From Kribbella sp. NBC_00382 (GTDB lineage Bacteria > Actinomycetota > Actinomycetes > Propionibacteriales > Kribbellaceae), in contig NZ_CP107954.1 in the NCBI RefSeq assembly GCF_036067295.1, forward strand, positions 6,262,001-6,326,000: a stretch of DNA of 64,000 nt, given 5' to 3'. The notes under the pieces are model-generated. The model ran no database searches. It was not told where the DNA came from and saw only the letters and a list, made by a program, of their open reading frames with translations. Below are positions 1 to 8,874 of the stretch, in pieces (position 1 is the first letter of the stretch; every line of letters begins with the position of its first letter). The position numbers were made by a program, and so were the translations under genes.

Positions 1-402
1 AACACGCGTGGGACCTACCCGAGCCCGTACTCGACGGCGACTCGCACGGAGTGGACCTTCAACTCCGCCTCGACCGCCGACGCTTCGCCGGTGTCGTTGA
101 TCCAGCTCGACTACGCGATCGACACCGATGTCGCTGGTAGGGCCGGCAGGCATGACGATCTGACCATCTCGCCGAAGTGGTCGGTCAGTTCGACGGCCGA
201 GGGGCTGCGTCAGCCGTCGCTCGACATCTCCTACGACGATGGCAAGACGTGGCAGCGGGCGGCTCTTCGGAGTACCGGTAAGGGCTGGACCACGCGGCTC
301 GACGGTCCGCGGGATGGCTTCGTCAGCCTGCGGGTGCATGCGGACGACGGCAAGGGTGCGGGGATCGACCAGACCATCACCCGCGCCTTCGGCCTGAAGT
401 AA
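1..402 (+). CDS. C-terminal end of a secreted protein, probably an S8-type serine peptidase (5' truncated)
   Basis: The reading frame is open from base 1, so the gene begins outside the window. A GTG at 91 is in frame but is not a likely start. The last ~130 residues end in a short beta-rich module (DDGKTWQRA, then GFVSLRVHADD and DQTITRAFGLK at the stop). The same module closes the secreted protein at 26303-27826 (DDGKTWRQA ... DQTLIHAYQLK), so the two are paralogous here. From recall, this tail is typical of large actinobacterial subtilisin-like S8 peptidases. The catalytic part is not visible, so the peptidase call is inference. It converges on the rhamnosidase gene and shares a bidirectional terminator with it. 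Confidence 0.6.
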   Translation, partial: NTRGTYPSPYSTATRTEWTFNSASTADASPVSLIQLDYAIDTDVAGRAGRHDDLTISPKWSVSSTAEGLRQPSLDISYDDGKTWQRAALRSTGKGWTTRLDGPRDGFVSLRVHADDGKGAGIDQTITRAFGLK

Positions 403-410
403 TCAAAGCC

Positions 411-448
411 GCTGCCGGGCGGAGTAGCAGCTCCGCCCGGCAGCTTTT
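411..448. terminator. Bidirectional rho-independent terminator
   Basis: A perfect 14-bp inverted repeat (411-424 and 431-444) has a 6-base loop. It is preceded by AAA on one side and followed by TTTT on the other. It lies between the convergent stops at 402 and 447, so it can end both transcripts. Confidence 0.85.
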
Positions 449-3400
449 ACTTCTTGACGCTGAAGGTCCAGTGACCTGATCCGACCGCATGTGAGGTGCC
501 GCCGAGCAGGACGGTCGCCGTGGTGCCGACCGGGATGGTGACGGCCAACCGGATCTCGTCCGCTGTCTGCGTCCAGCGCGAGGCGACCTTGCCCCGGACC
601 GTCTCGATCGATGCCGAGACGGTCCCGAGTTGCGGTGGGATCTGCGGCGCGATGGTGACGGTTCGATAGGCGGGGGAGGTGGGCTTGATTCCGCCGAGCT
701 CGGTATAGAGCGACGCGTTGATCCCGGCGAACATCGCGTGGTCGTGCGTCTCCATCGCCGAGCTGTACAGCCATTGCTCCCATGAGGTCGTCGCCTGGTG
801 CGCGATCTCGAAGCCGAAGCCCGGATAGGTCCGCTGGTTGAGGATCGTCATCGCGACGTCGATCCGGCCGATCTTCGCCAGCGCGTCGACCAGGTACCGA
901 GTCCCGAAGATACCCGTGTCGAGATGGCCGTTGTCCTTGGTGAGGATCGTCGCGACGAGTTGGTCGCCGACCGCCTTCACGTTCGCCGCCGGCACCATGC
1001 CGAAGGCGAGCGGGAGCACACTCGTCGTCTGCCGACCGCTCCCGTACGTCGTGCCGTCCGCGCTGAGGAAGTGCTCGTTGAACGCCTGCCGAATGCTCTC
1101 GGCCAAGTCGGTGTAATGGCTTGTTTCCGTTGCGGTGCCGACCACCCGCGCGGCCTTCGCCACATCGACGGCTTGTTGATACGACAGCGCCGTGTTGACC
1201 AGCGACACCTCGCTGAAGCAGTCGCCGGCCGACGGACTGCCCATGCCGTCGTTGGCCTCAGGGCCGTGGTCAGGCGGACACCAGTCACCGAAGCCCTGAT
1301 CCGCCGGCCAGATATGGCTGGGCACGTCGGCCGCGTTCTTGTCCACGAACGCCTTCATCTTCGGATAGGTCTCGGCGAGCGTCGCGCGATCGCCGTACTG
1401 CTCGTAGAGCGTCCACGCCAGGCTGATCTGTCCGCCGGCCATGTCCGGGTACTGCGCTTTGGCCGCGTCGCTCGGCAGGGCGGTGCCGGGCGGCAGGTCA
1501 CGCAGGTACTTCGCGTAGAAGCTGTTCATCCCGAACTCGCGCACCGAGGCGTCGCGGTACGCCTGGACGTCCATCGTCGGTGGGGTCCGCTCGTCGCGGA
1601 CGGGCGTGTCGGTGGGCAGGCTCATCGAGTTGTTGAGGATGCTCCAGCGGTTGTTGCGCCAGATCTGGTTGAGCAACTCGTTGTCGGAGTCGAATGAACC
1701 TGTCGACTCGACATCAGCGTGGACGACCCGGCCCTGGATGGTGTCCAGCGCGGGTTGGCCCGGGTAGCCGGTCAGCTCGACGTACCGGAAACCGTGGTAG
1801 GTGAAGCGGGGCTCGTAGGTCTCGGGGCCTTGCCCGCTGAGAGTGTAGGTGTCGGTCGCCGCCGCGCCCCGGTTGGTGGCGGTGTCGAGCAGGCCGTCTC
1901 CGCCGAGCTCCTCGGCGGTGCGGAGCTTGATCGTGGTGCCCTTCGGGCCTTGCATGGACAGGCGTGGCCAGCCGGCGATGTTCTGGCCGAGGTCGTAGAT
2001 GAAGACGCCGGGCTTCGGCTGCGTGAGCTTCGCCGGCCGAAGCGTTTGCGCCAGCCGGATGGCCGGCATGGTGTTGGGGGAGAGGTGGGCGCTGGGGGCG
2101 GCGACTGTCTTGGTCGGCTGCCAGTGCGAATCGTCGAAGCCGGGTTTGTCCCAGCCTGGTTGATTCAGCCTGGCGTCGTACGTCTCGCCGCCGTAGATGT
2201 CGTTGCCGACGATCGCGCCCGTCGACCACTTCCAGCTGGGATCCGACGAGATCGTCCGGTGGGTGCCGTCGGCGTAGGTGACATCGATCAGCACTATCGC
2301 CTGCTTCGGCCCGAGCCAGCGGAAACCGTACGGGTTGTACTTGGCGCCGTAGCCGTTCCCGAGCCAGACGCCGACCGCATTGGCTCCGCGTCGCAGCGCG
2401 GCGGTCACGTCGTACGTGTCGTAGAGACTTCTCTCCCCGTACTGCGAACTGGCCGGCGTCAGCACGCGATCGCCGACCTTGTTGCCGTTCAGGTGGAGTT
2501 CGTAGAAGCCGAGTCCGTAGACGTAAGCGCGGGCACTGACGATCCGCTGGTCGAGGGTGAACTCGCGCCGCAGCATCGGCGCATCGGGGTCGCGCTGGAT
2601 CAGTGTGGGGTCGCCGGTCGGCTCCAGCTGCCCGCCAGGCTCAGTGTCGAAGCTGTCCCGATAGAGCTCGTCGCCGTTGAGACCGTGGATCGCGAGGTTG
2701 TCATAAGCCGCTCGCTCCTGGACACCGCCACTCGTCGAGGAGCGGAAGCCCACCGTTCCCTTGCTGAGCGCGGTGTCGGTGAGCTGGCTGACCTGGGCGC
2801 CGTCGATCCAGGTCGTGAGGGTGGCGCCCTCGGCGCGGACCTTCAGGTGGTGTTGAGCGCTGGTGTCGAACGCGCCGAGGTCGATCTCCGCGAGCGTCGT
2901 GAACCGGCCGCCGACTTTGGCGTGCGGGCGAAGTAGCACCTTGCCGGGGGACAAGGCGGCATTGATCTGCCAAAGATAGAAATTGTCAGTATCTTTCGCA
3001 CGAAACACTACGCTCGCAGCGGCAGCTTTGATGGTGAAATCGACGTCAAGAAAGAAATCGGTCCACGACTTGCTGTCCGCGGTGTCCGGACTGATCCATT
3101 GCGCGCCCTTCCAGTCCGCGACGGCAGTCTCCCACCAGGCGGTCTCGGTCGAGGTGGTCGACCGGCCGTGCGAGTCCCAGACCTGGACGGCCCAGTAGTA
3201 CCGATGCGCCGGCAGCAGCGCGGGACCGGAGTACGGGATGGCGACCGATTCGTCGGACTCGACGCGGCCGCTGTCCCAGACGTCCGGCCGCTGCAGCAGT
3301 ACCGGATCGCTGGCGACCATGATCCGGTACGCCGATTGCCGCTCACCGTTGATCGCCGTACCGAGCCTCCAGCCGAGCGCTGGCCGTGGATCCTCGGTAG

Positions 3401-3542
3401 CCAAGGGATTGCGCGTGTTGCCGACGCTGAGCCCACTGACGCTGAGGCTGCCCGCCGCAGCCGTCGCGTCAGGCATCGGCCCCAGGCCCACCAGGCTCAG
3501 CGCGCCCACCAGCGCCGCTGCGATCCATCGCCGAACCATCAT
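447..3542 (-). CDS. Secreted alpha-L-rhamnosidase, glycoside hydrolase family 78
   Basis: This 1031-residue protein starts with a signal peptide (MMVRRWIAAALVGALSLVG, cleavage near residue 28). It has the GH78 layout: an N-terminal fibronectin-like domain (~30-140), an inserted concanavalin-like domain (~155-290), the rhamnosidase N and jelly-roll domains (~330-600), the (alpha/alpha)6 barrel (~610-940) and a C-terminal beta domain. It should release terminal alpha-L-rhamnose from plant or bacterial glycans outside the cell. E651 in the DER motif and E922 in TTSWEQW match the general acid and base positions of the family. The usual GWxGD after DER reads TPPTMD here. It is monocistronic, and the family assignment is firm. 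Confidence 0.9.
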   Translation of the reverse strand: MMVRRWIAAALVGALSLVGLGPMPDATAAAGSLSVSGLSVGNTRNPLATEDPRPALGWRLGTAINGERQSAYRIMVASDPVLLQRPDVWDSGRVESDESVAIPYSGPALLPAHRYYWAVQVWDSHGRSTTSTETAWWETAVADWKGAQWISPDTADSKSWTDFFLDVDFTIKAAAASVVFRAKDTDNFYLWQINAALSPGKVLLRPHAKVGGRFTTLAEIDLGAFDTSAQHHLKVRAEGATLTTWIDGAQVSQLTDTALSKGTVGFRSSTSGGVQERAAYDNLAIHGLNGDELYRDSFDTEPGGQLEPTGDPTLIQRDPDAPMLRREFTLDQRIVSARAYVYGLGFYELHLNGNKVGDRVLTPASSQYGERSLYDTYDVTAALRRGANAVGVWLGNGYGAKYNPYGFRWLGPKQAIVLIDVTYADGTHRTISSDPSWKWSTGAIVGNDIYGGETYDARLNQPGWDKPGFDDSHWQPTKTVAAPSAHLSPNTMPAIRLAQTLRPAKLTQPKPGVFIYDLGQNIAGWPRLSMQGPKGTTIKLRTAEELGGDGLLDTATNRGAAATDTYTLSGQGPETYEPRFTYHGFRYVELTGYPGQPALDTIQGRVVHADVESTGSFDSDNELLNQIWRNNRWSILNNSMSLPTDTPVRDERTPPTMDVQAYRDASVREFGMNSFYAKYLRDLPPGTALPSDAAKAQYPDMAGGQISLAWTLYEQYGDRATLAETYPKMKAFVDKNAADVPSHIWPADQGFGDWCPPDHGPEANDGMGSPSAGDCFSEVSLVNTALSYQQAVDVAKAARVVGTATETSHYTDLAESIRQAFNEHFLSADGTTYGSGRQTTSVLPLAFGMVPAANVKAVGDQLVATILTKDNGHLDTGIFGTRYLVDALAKIGRIDVAMTILNQRTYPGFGFEIAHQATTSWEQWLYSSAMETHDHAMFAGINASLYTELGGIKPTSPAYRTVTIAPQIPPQLGTVSASIETVRGKVASRWTQTADEIRLAVTIPVGTTATVLLGGTSHAVGSGHWTFSVKK

Positions 3543-3833
3543 GACTCTCCCGCCCCAGCCGGATGAAACGATTCATGGTGGGACGACGGTAGACCTTCGC
3601 GCCGCCGATGCGAAATCGGTGGCGGCCCGATGACCGGATCCGGCCAACCGGCCGGCCAACCAGCCGACCGGCACGATCGCCTGTCGGCGGAATGCCGCAA
3701 TTGTCCGGACGAATGGGCGATCGGCCAATGAATTGTAAGAGCGGCGCAAGGCTGTCCGGATGGCGTTTTCGGACAGCGGTTGCCGGGCGTAAATTCCGAG
3801 TCACCGCCCCCACGGAAGCGATGGGAATCAGGA

Positions 3834-5183
3834 ATGATCCATCGAAGAACTGTCACCACGCACGTCCACGGACCGGCCGCGCGGGCCGGCTGGTTCCTGC
3901 TTTATCTCGAGGCACTGCTGGTGCCGCTCGTCCTCACCTGGCTGTCGCTCGGCCCCGATGATCTGAAGGCCGGCGAGGCGGTCGCGCTGAGCCTCGGGCT
4001 GGTTGCCTTCTCGGCCCTGGTGGTCGCGGTGATCCTGCCGGCCAGGGTGTCACCGCTGATCGCCGCGTTCGGGATCGAGACGATCCTCCGGATCCATCGG
4101 TCGATCGCCAAGACAGCAACGATTCTGGTGCTGCTGCACCTGCTCGCAGTACTGATCGAAGACCCGCGCGGCTTCTCCATCTTCAACCTGGCGCACACTA
4201 CCTGGGCCGCTCGGGCAGCCACCTGTTCGACGGTTGCCTTGCTGCTCCTGGTCGTACTCGCGATCACCAGGCCGAGCCGCCAACCGCGGTACGAAGGTTG
4301 GCGACTGGTTCACAACGCGCTGGCGTGGATCGTGCTGCTGACGGCCTGGATGCACGTCTGGTGGTTGCGGCACCTGATGTCGATGCCGTTGCTGGCCGCC
4401 TGGTTCTTCGGCACAGGGCTGCTGGTGCTGGCGCTGACGGTACGCCGCTGGCTGTGGTTGCCCTTGCAGGCAAGGCGCCGCTCGTACCTGGTGGAGGAAG
4501 TACGGCGCGAGCCCGGCGACGGCGTCACCCTGACGATCCGGGCAGACCGGCATCCCGGCGTACCGTTCAACGCCGGGCAGTTCGCCTGGCTGAAGTTCGG
4601 CTCAACTGCCTTCGTCTTTGAGGAGCACCCCTTCAGCATCTCCTCAACAGCCGTCCGCCCTCACCGCAAACAATTCACCATCAAGGCCCTAGGCGACTTC
4701 ACCGAGTTGCTGAGCGCGCTACGCCCAGGCCGCCGAGTGTTCCTGGACGGCCCCTACGGCGGGTTCACGATCGAAGGCCACAACGGCTCAGCCGGCTTCA
4801 TGATGATCGCAGCCGGCGTAGGCATCACACCCATGCTCAGCATGCTCAGAACCCTCGCCGACCGCCACGACCCCCGCCGCCACTGGCTGATCGTCGCGTC
4901 GCGAACAGCCGACGAAATGATGCTCCGCCCCGAGATCGAGGACGTCCGGCGCCGCCTCAACCTCAAAGTCGTAGAAGTCCTCAGCAAGCCAGACCCGAAC
5001 TGGACCGGCGAGGTCGGCCGAATCAGCACCGACCTACTGACCCGCCACCTGCCCCGCAACCCGTCCCACCTGAACTACTTCCTCTGCGGGCCGGCACCGA
5101 TGGTCCACGCCGTCAGCCACGAGCTCGCTGCCCGTGGCATCCCGCTGCGCCGCATCCACACCGAACGCTTCGGTGCCGCCTAA
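3834..5183 (+). CDS. Ferric reductase-like transmembrane flavoprotein (FAD/NAD(P)H oxidoreductase)
   Basis: Residues ~15-210 form about six membrane helices of the ferric-reductase-like domain, with histidines (RIHRSI, LLHLLAV, HNALAW, WMHVWW) that could hold heme. Residues ~220-320 are a ferredoxin-reductase-type FAD domain (FNAGQFAWLKF, HPFSISS). The C-terminus is an NAD(P)-binding fold (AGVGITPMLSML, FLCGPAPMV). It should pass electrons from NAD(P)H via FAD and heme across the membrane to ferric iron, oxygen or another acceptor. The ATG at 3834 is chosen because the frame upstream (from 3780) lacks a hydrophobic or conserved start. The acceptor cannot be told from sequence. Confidence 0.8.
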   Translation: MIHRRTVTTHVHGPAARAGWFLLYLEALLVPLVLTWLSLGPDDLKAGEAVALSLGLVAFSALVVAVILPARVSPLIAAFGIETILRIHRSIAKTATILVLLHLLAVLIEDPRGFSIFNLAHTTWAARAATCSTVALLLLVVLAITRPSRQPRYEGWRLVHNALAWIVLLTAWMHVWWLRHLMSMPLLAAWFFGTGLLVLALTVRRWLWLPLQARRRSYLVEEVRREPGDGVTLTIRADRHPGVPFNAGQFAWLKFGSTAFVFEEHPFSISSTAVRPHRKQFTIKALGDFTELLSALRPGRRVFLDGPYGGFTIEGHNGSAGFMMIAAGVGITPMLSMLRTLADRHDPRRHWLIVASRTADEMMLRPEIEDVRRRLNLKVVEVLSKPDPNWTGEVGRISTDLLTRHLPRNPSHLNYFLCGPAPMVHAVSHELAARGIPLRRIHTERFGAA

Positions 5184-5252
5184 ACCAAAACCCAAACCCC
5201 AACCACTAGCCAAGGGTTAGCTAAGAGCACCCCGCAACCCGACTACCCCAAG

Positions 5253-5331
5253 GCTGACGGTTGCTACTTCTTGCCCAACGAACCCGCACCAACTCGCCGA
5301 GGCAACGCGGCAAGAAGTAGCAACCGGCAGC
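5253..5331. terminator. Long inverted repeat, probable bidirectional terminator
   Basis: Arms 5259-5275 and 5309-5325 are perfect 17-mers. One more base pair, a mismatch and four further pairs extend the stem to 5253/5331. The loop is 33 bases. It lies between the convergent stops at 5183 and 5420. There is no long T run, so termination is inferred from position and stem strength. Confidence 0.65.
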
Positions 5332-5419
5332 TAAGTGCCACCTACCCGACAAACCGCCGGCCGCGCCGCGAGGCTAGATCCACACCGGCGGAACCAACAC
5401 GGCTTCCACCTGCGCCGGA

Positions 5420-6088
5420 TCACTTCCGATGGTGCGGAGACAACATGTCTTCGAGTTGTTCCTCGGTCTCGTCCGCTGCGACGAAGAGGAGTTCGTCGTT
5501 CAGTTCCAGCGTGCCCTCCGGGTCGGGGCGCAGGACGCGGCCCTCGCGGATGATCGTCACCAGTGCTGTGTCGACCGGCCAGTCGATGTCGCCGACGCGG
5601 AGGCCGATCATGGGGGAGTCCTCGGGCAGGGTCAGCTCGACCAGGTTCGCGTCGCCCTGACGGAAGGTGAACAGGCGTACCAGGTCGCCGACCGAGACAG
5701 CTTCCTCAACCAGCGCGGACATGATCCGAGGCGTGGACACCGAGACGTCCACACCCCACGCCTCGTTGAACATCCACTCGTTCCGCGGATGGTTGACCCG
5801 CGCAACAGTCCGCGGCACGCCGAACTCGGTCTTGGCCAGCAACGACACGACCAAGTTGGTCTTGTCGTCCCCAGTACTAGCGATCGCCACCTGGCACCGC
5901 TGCAGCGCCGCCTCCTCCAGCGAGGACAGCTCGCAAGCATCCGCCAGCAACCACTCGGCCCGCGGCACCGACTCGGCCTTGATCGCCCGGGGGTCCTTGT
6001 CGATCAACAGGACCTCGTGGCCGTTCTCCAGCAGTTCTGCCGCGATCGATCGCCCGACGTTGCCCGCGCCGGCGATGGCTACCCGCAT
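5420..6088 (-). CDS. trkA: TrkA-family potassium uptake regulator (RCK), CeoC type
   Basis: A 222-residue cytoplasmic protein with an N-terminal Rossmann RCK_N domain (GAGNVGRSIAAELLENGH) that binds NAD(H) or nucleotide, and a C-terminal RCK_C domain (~140-220). It should gate a potassium transporter at the membrane. The ATG at 6088 overlaps the TGA of the upstream trkA by one base (TGATG), which indicates coupled translation; a GTG three bases earlier is an alternative. The pair matches ceoB-ceoC (Rv2691-Rv2692) in order, from recall. Confidence 0.88.
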   Translation of the reverse strand: MRVAIAGAGNVGRSIAAELLENGHEVLLIDKDPRAIKAESVPRAEWLLADACELSSLEEAALQRCQVAIASTGDDKTNLVVSLLAKTEFGVPRTVARVNHPRNEWMFNEAWGVDVSVSTPRIMSALVEEAVSVGDLVRLFTFRQGDANLVELTLPEDSPMIGLRVGDIDWPVDTALVTIIREGRVLRPDPEGTLELNDELLFVAADETEEQLEDMLSPHHRK

Positions 6089-6750
6089 CACAGCTCCTCA
6101 GGCTTGGTACCTAGTTGGGACTCGATGGCGGCGGCGTCCTTCTCCAGCATGACCACGTGCACCAAGTCGCCTTCCTGGATCACCGTGTCGGCCTTGGGCA
6201 TGAAGCCTTCGCCGAGCCGGGTCAGGAACGCGACCTTCGCGCCGGTGGCCTTCTCGATGTCCATCGCCAGCCGGCCGACCCAGCCCGAGTTCACGTAGAC
6301 CTCGGCCAGCCGGACGGTGCCAGACGGATCGCGCCACTCGGGCTCCGAACCGCTCGGCAGCAACCGCCGGATCATCTGATCGACGGTCCACTTCACCGTG
6401 CCGACGGTGGGGATGCCGAGCCGCTGGTAGACCTCGGCCCGGCCCGGGTCGTAGATCCGGGCGACGACGTTGCCGACGCCGAAGTTCTCCCGGGCGACGC
6501 GCGCGGCCAGGATGTTGGAGTTGTCGCCGTTGGAGACCGCCGCGAACGCCTCGGCCTCCTCGATCCCGGCCTCGGTCAGGACGTCGCGGTCGAAGCCCAT
6601 CCCGGTCACCGTACGACCGGAGAAGTTCGGGCTGAGCCGGCGGAAAGAGTCGGCGGACTGGTCGATGATCGCGACGGTATGGCCGCGCTTCTCCAGCGTC
6701 CGGGCGAGCGTCGACCCGACGCGGCCGCAGCCCATGATGACGACGTGCAC
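6088..6750 (-). CDS. trkA: TrkA-family potassium uptake regulator (RCK), CeoB type
   Basis: A 220-residue protein with RCK_N (IMGCGRVGSTLARTLEKRGH) and RCK_C domains, first of the two-gene trkA operon. GTG 6750 is chosen because the conserved Rossmann beta strand starts there and AAGGAG lies ten bases upstream. The longer frame to 6789 adds unconserved residues. It is divergent from a KimA-like permease with 96 bases between starts. No Trk or Ktr pore subunit lies in the window, so its transporter partner is either elsewhere or the divergent permease (inference). Confidence 0.87.
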   Translation of the reverse strand: MHVVIMGCGRVGSTLARTLEKRGHTVAIIDQSADSFRRLSPNFSGRTVTGMGFDRDVLTEAGIEEAEAFAAVSNGDNSNILAARVARENFGVGNVVARIYDPGRAEVYQRLGIPTVGTVKWTVDQMIRRLLPSGSEPEWRDPSGTVRLAEVYVNSGWVGRLAMDIEKATGAKVAFLTRLGEGFMPKADTVIQEGDLVHVVMLEKDAAAIESQLGTKPEEL

Positions 6751-6846
6751 TCCGTGATCACTCCTTGCCCCACCTGGGGCCGCTGGCATCGGTCTCGGCA
6801 GGGATAGACGCTACACCGGACCGGTGCTGCCTCTAACATCACCGGT

Positions 6847-8874
6847 GTGACTCCCGCTCTAGGCGACATCGGCAAACGCATCCTCATCGGACGCAAGCTG
6901 CGCAGCGCGCAGCTCGGCGAGACGCTGCTCCCGAAGAAGATCGCGCTCCCCGTGTTCGCCAGTGACGCTCTGTCATCGGTCGCGTACGCGCCGGACGAGA
7001 TCTTCCTGACCCTGTCCGTGGCCGGTCTGGCGGCCTACTCGTTCTCCTGGAAGATCGGCCTGCTGGTCGTCTTTGTGATGCTCGTCGTGGTCGCGTCGTA
7101 CCGGCAGAACGTGCACGCCTACCCGTCCGGCGGCGGCGACTACGAGGTTGCCACTGTCAACGTCGGGCCGACCGCCGGTCTGACGGTGGCGAGCGCGTTG
7201 ATGGTCGACTACGTGCTGACCGTGGCCGTGTCGATCTCGTCGGGGGTACAGAACGCGAAGTCCGCGCTGCCGTTCCTGGCCGGCCACGAGACCCCGCTGG
7301 CCGTGACGCTGGTCCTGATCCTGACGGCGCTGAACCTGCGCGGAGTACGCGAATCGGGCGCGCTGTTCGCGATCCCGACGTACATCTTCATGGCCTCGAT
7401 CATCGGGATGGCGATCTGGGGCTTCATCCGGCTCAGCGCGGGGAACCTGCCGCTGGCCGACAGTGCGCAGTTCGACATCGCGCCGGAGACGGGGCACGAG
7501 ATCTTCGGTGGTCTGGCCGGGGCGTTCCTGCTCGCCCGGGCGTTCTCCTCGGGGTGTGCCGCGTTGACCGGTGTCGAGGCGATCAGCAACGGCGTACCGG
7601 CGTTCCGCAAGCCGAAGAGCAAGAACGCGGCGACCACGCTGCTACTGCTCGGCACGATCGCCGTGACGATGCTGATGAGCATCTTGTTCCTGGCCAGCAA
7701 GATCAGGCTCCGGTACGCCGAGGATCCCGCGACCCAGCTGCTCCAGAACGGGCAGCCGGTCGGCGACAGCTACACCCAGAAGACGGTGATCGGCCAGATC
7801 GGCGACTCGGTCTTCTCCAACTTCTCGCCCGGCTTCTACCTGGTGATCGGCGCGACCATGCTGATCCTGGTGCTGGCCGCGAACACGGCATTCAACGGCT
7901 TCCCGGTACTGGCCTCGATCCTGGCCAAGGACGGCTACCTGCCCAAGCAGCTGCACACCCGTGGCGACCGGCTTGCCTACAGCAACGGCATCATCTTGCT
8001 GGCGCTCTGCGCGGTCGGCCTGATCATCGCCTTCAACGCCGAGGTGACGAAGCTGATCCAGCTCTACATCGTCGGGGTGTTCGTCTCCTTCACGCTCAGC
8101 CAGTTCGGCATGATCCGGCACTGGACCAGGCACCTGAAGACCGAGACGAACGGCGCCAAGCGCGCGCAGATGATGCGCTCCCGGGTGATCAACGCGATCG
8201 GCCTGACCATGACCGGGCTGGTCCTGGTCATCGTGCTGCTGACCAAGTTCACCCACGGCGCCTACATCGCGATCATCGCGATGGCCGTGCTGTTCCTGCT
8301 GATGAAGGGCATCCGCCGGCACTACGACACGGTCGGCCGCGAGATGGCAGTCGACGCCGACGACTCGCTGATGCTGCCGGCCCGGGTGCACTCGATCGTG
8401 CTCGTCTCCAAGCTCCACAAGCCGACCCTGCGAGCACTGGCCTTCGCCAAGGCGGCCCGGCCCTACATGCTCGAGGCAGTGACGGTCGATGTCGACCGGG
8501 AGGAGTCGGAGCAACTCCAGGCCGAGTGGGACTCCCGGGACATCCCGGTACCGCTCAAGCGGCTCGCGTCGCCGTACCGGGAGATCACTCGCCCCATCGT
8601 GCAGTACGTTCGAGACATCCGGCGGCAGTCACCGCGGGATGTGGTCATGGTCTACATCCCGGAGTACGTCGTCGGGCACTGGTGGGAGCACATCCTGCAC
8701 AACCAGAGCGCACTACGGCTCAAGGGACGGCTCTTGTTCACACCTGGTGTGATGGTTACGTCCGTTCCGTACCAGCTGATCTCGTCCCAGGCAGCTGAGG
8801 AGCGGCAGGACCGTGAGGAACGCGTAGCCGGCCAAGTACGGCGCGGCGCGCGCAAGAGTTCAGGAGACCGGTGA
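6847..8874 (+). CDS. APC-superfamily permease, KimA-like (probable potassium transporter)
   Basis: A 675-residue protein with about twelve membrane helices (~35-470) and a ~200-residue cytoplasmic C-terminal domain. The start (LGETLLPKKIALPVFASDALSS) is characteristic of the APC subgroup that contains KimA, the high-affinity K+/H+ importer of Bacillus subtilis, which also has a long cytosolic tail. The gene is the counterpart of Rv2690c and is divergent from two trkA genes, which supports a potassium role. No c-di-AMP riboswitch is evident in the 96-base leader. Databases often call it an amino-acid permease, and substrate remains unproven. It overlaps the next gene by 4 bases (GTGA). Confidence 0.8.
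   Translation: MTPALGDIGKRILIGRKLRSAQLGETLLPKKIALPVFASDALSSVAYAPDEIFLTLSVAGLAAYSFSWKIGLLVVFVMLVVVASYRQNVHAYPSGGGDYEVATVNVGPTAGLTVASALMVDYVLTVAVSISSGVQNAKSALPFLAGHETPLAVTLVLILTALNLRGVRESGALFAIPTYIFMASIIGMAIWGFIRLSAGNLPLADSAQFDIAPETGHEIFGGLAGAFLLARAFSSGCAALTGVEAISNGVPAFRKPKSKNAATTLLLLGTIAVTMLMSILFLASKIRLRYAEDPATQLLQNGQPVGDSYTQKTVIGQIGDSVFSNFSPGFYLVIGATMLILVLAANTAFNGFPVLASILAKDGYLPKQLHTRGDRLAYSNGIILLALCAVGLIIAFNAEVTKLIQLYIVGVFVSFTLSQFGMIRHWTRHLKTETNGAKRAQMMRSRVINAIGLTMTGLVLVIVLLTKFTHGAYIAIIAMAVLFLLMKGIRRHYDTVGREMAVDADDSLMLPARVHSIVLVSKLHKPTLRALAFAKAARPYMLEAVTVDVDREESEQLQAEWDSRDIPVPLKRLASPYREITRPIVQYVRDIRRQSPRDVVMVYIPEYVVGHWWEHILHNQSALRLKGRLLFTPGVMVTSVPYQLISSQAAEERQDREERVAGQVRRGARKSSGDR

Noticed and set aside
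6751..6846. c-di-AMP (ydaO-type) riboswitch before the KimA-like gene
   Set aside because: The gap is only 96 bases and shows no matching conserved segments or terminator.
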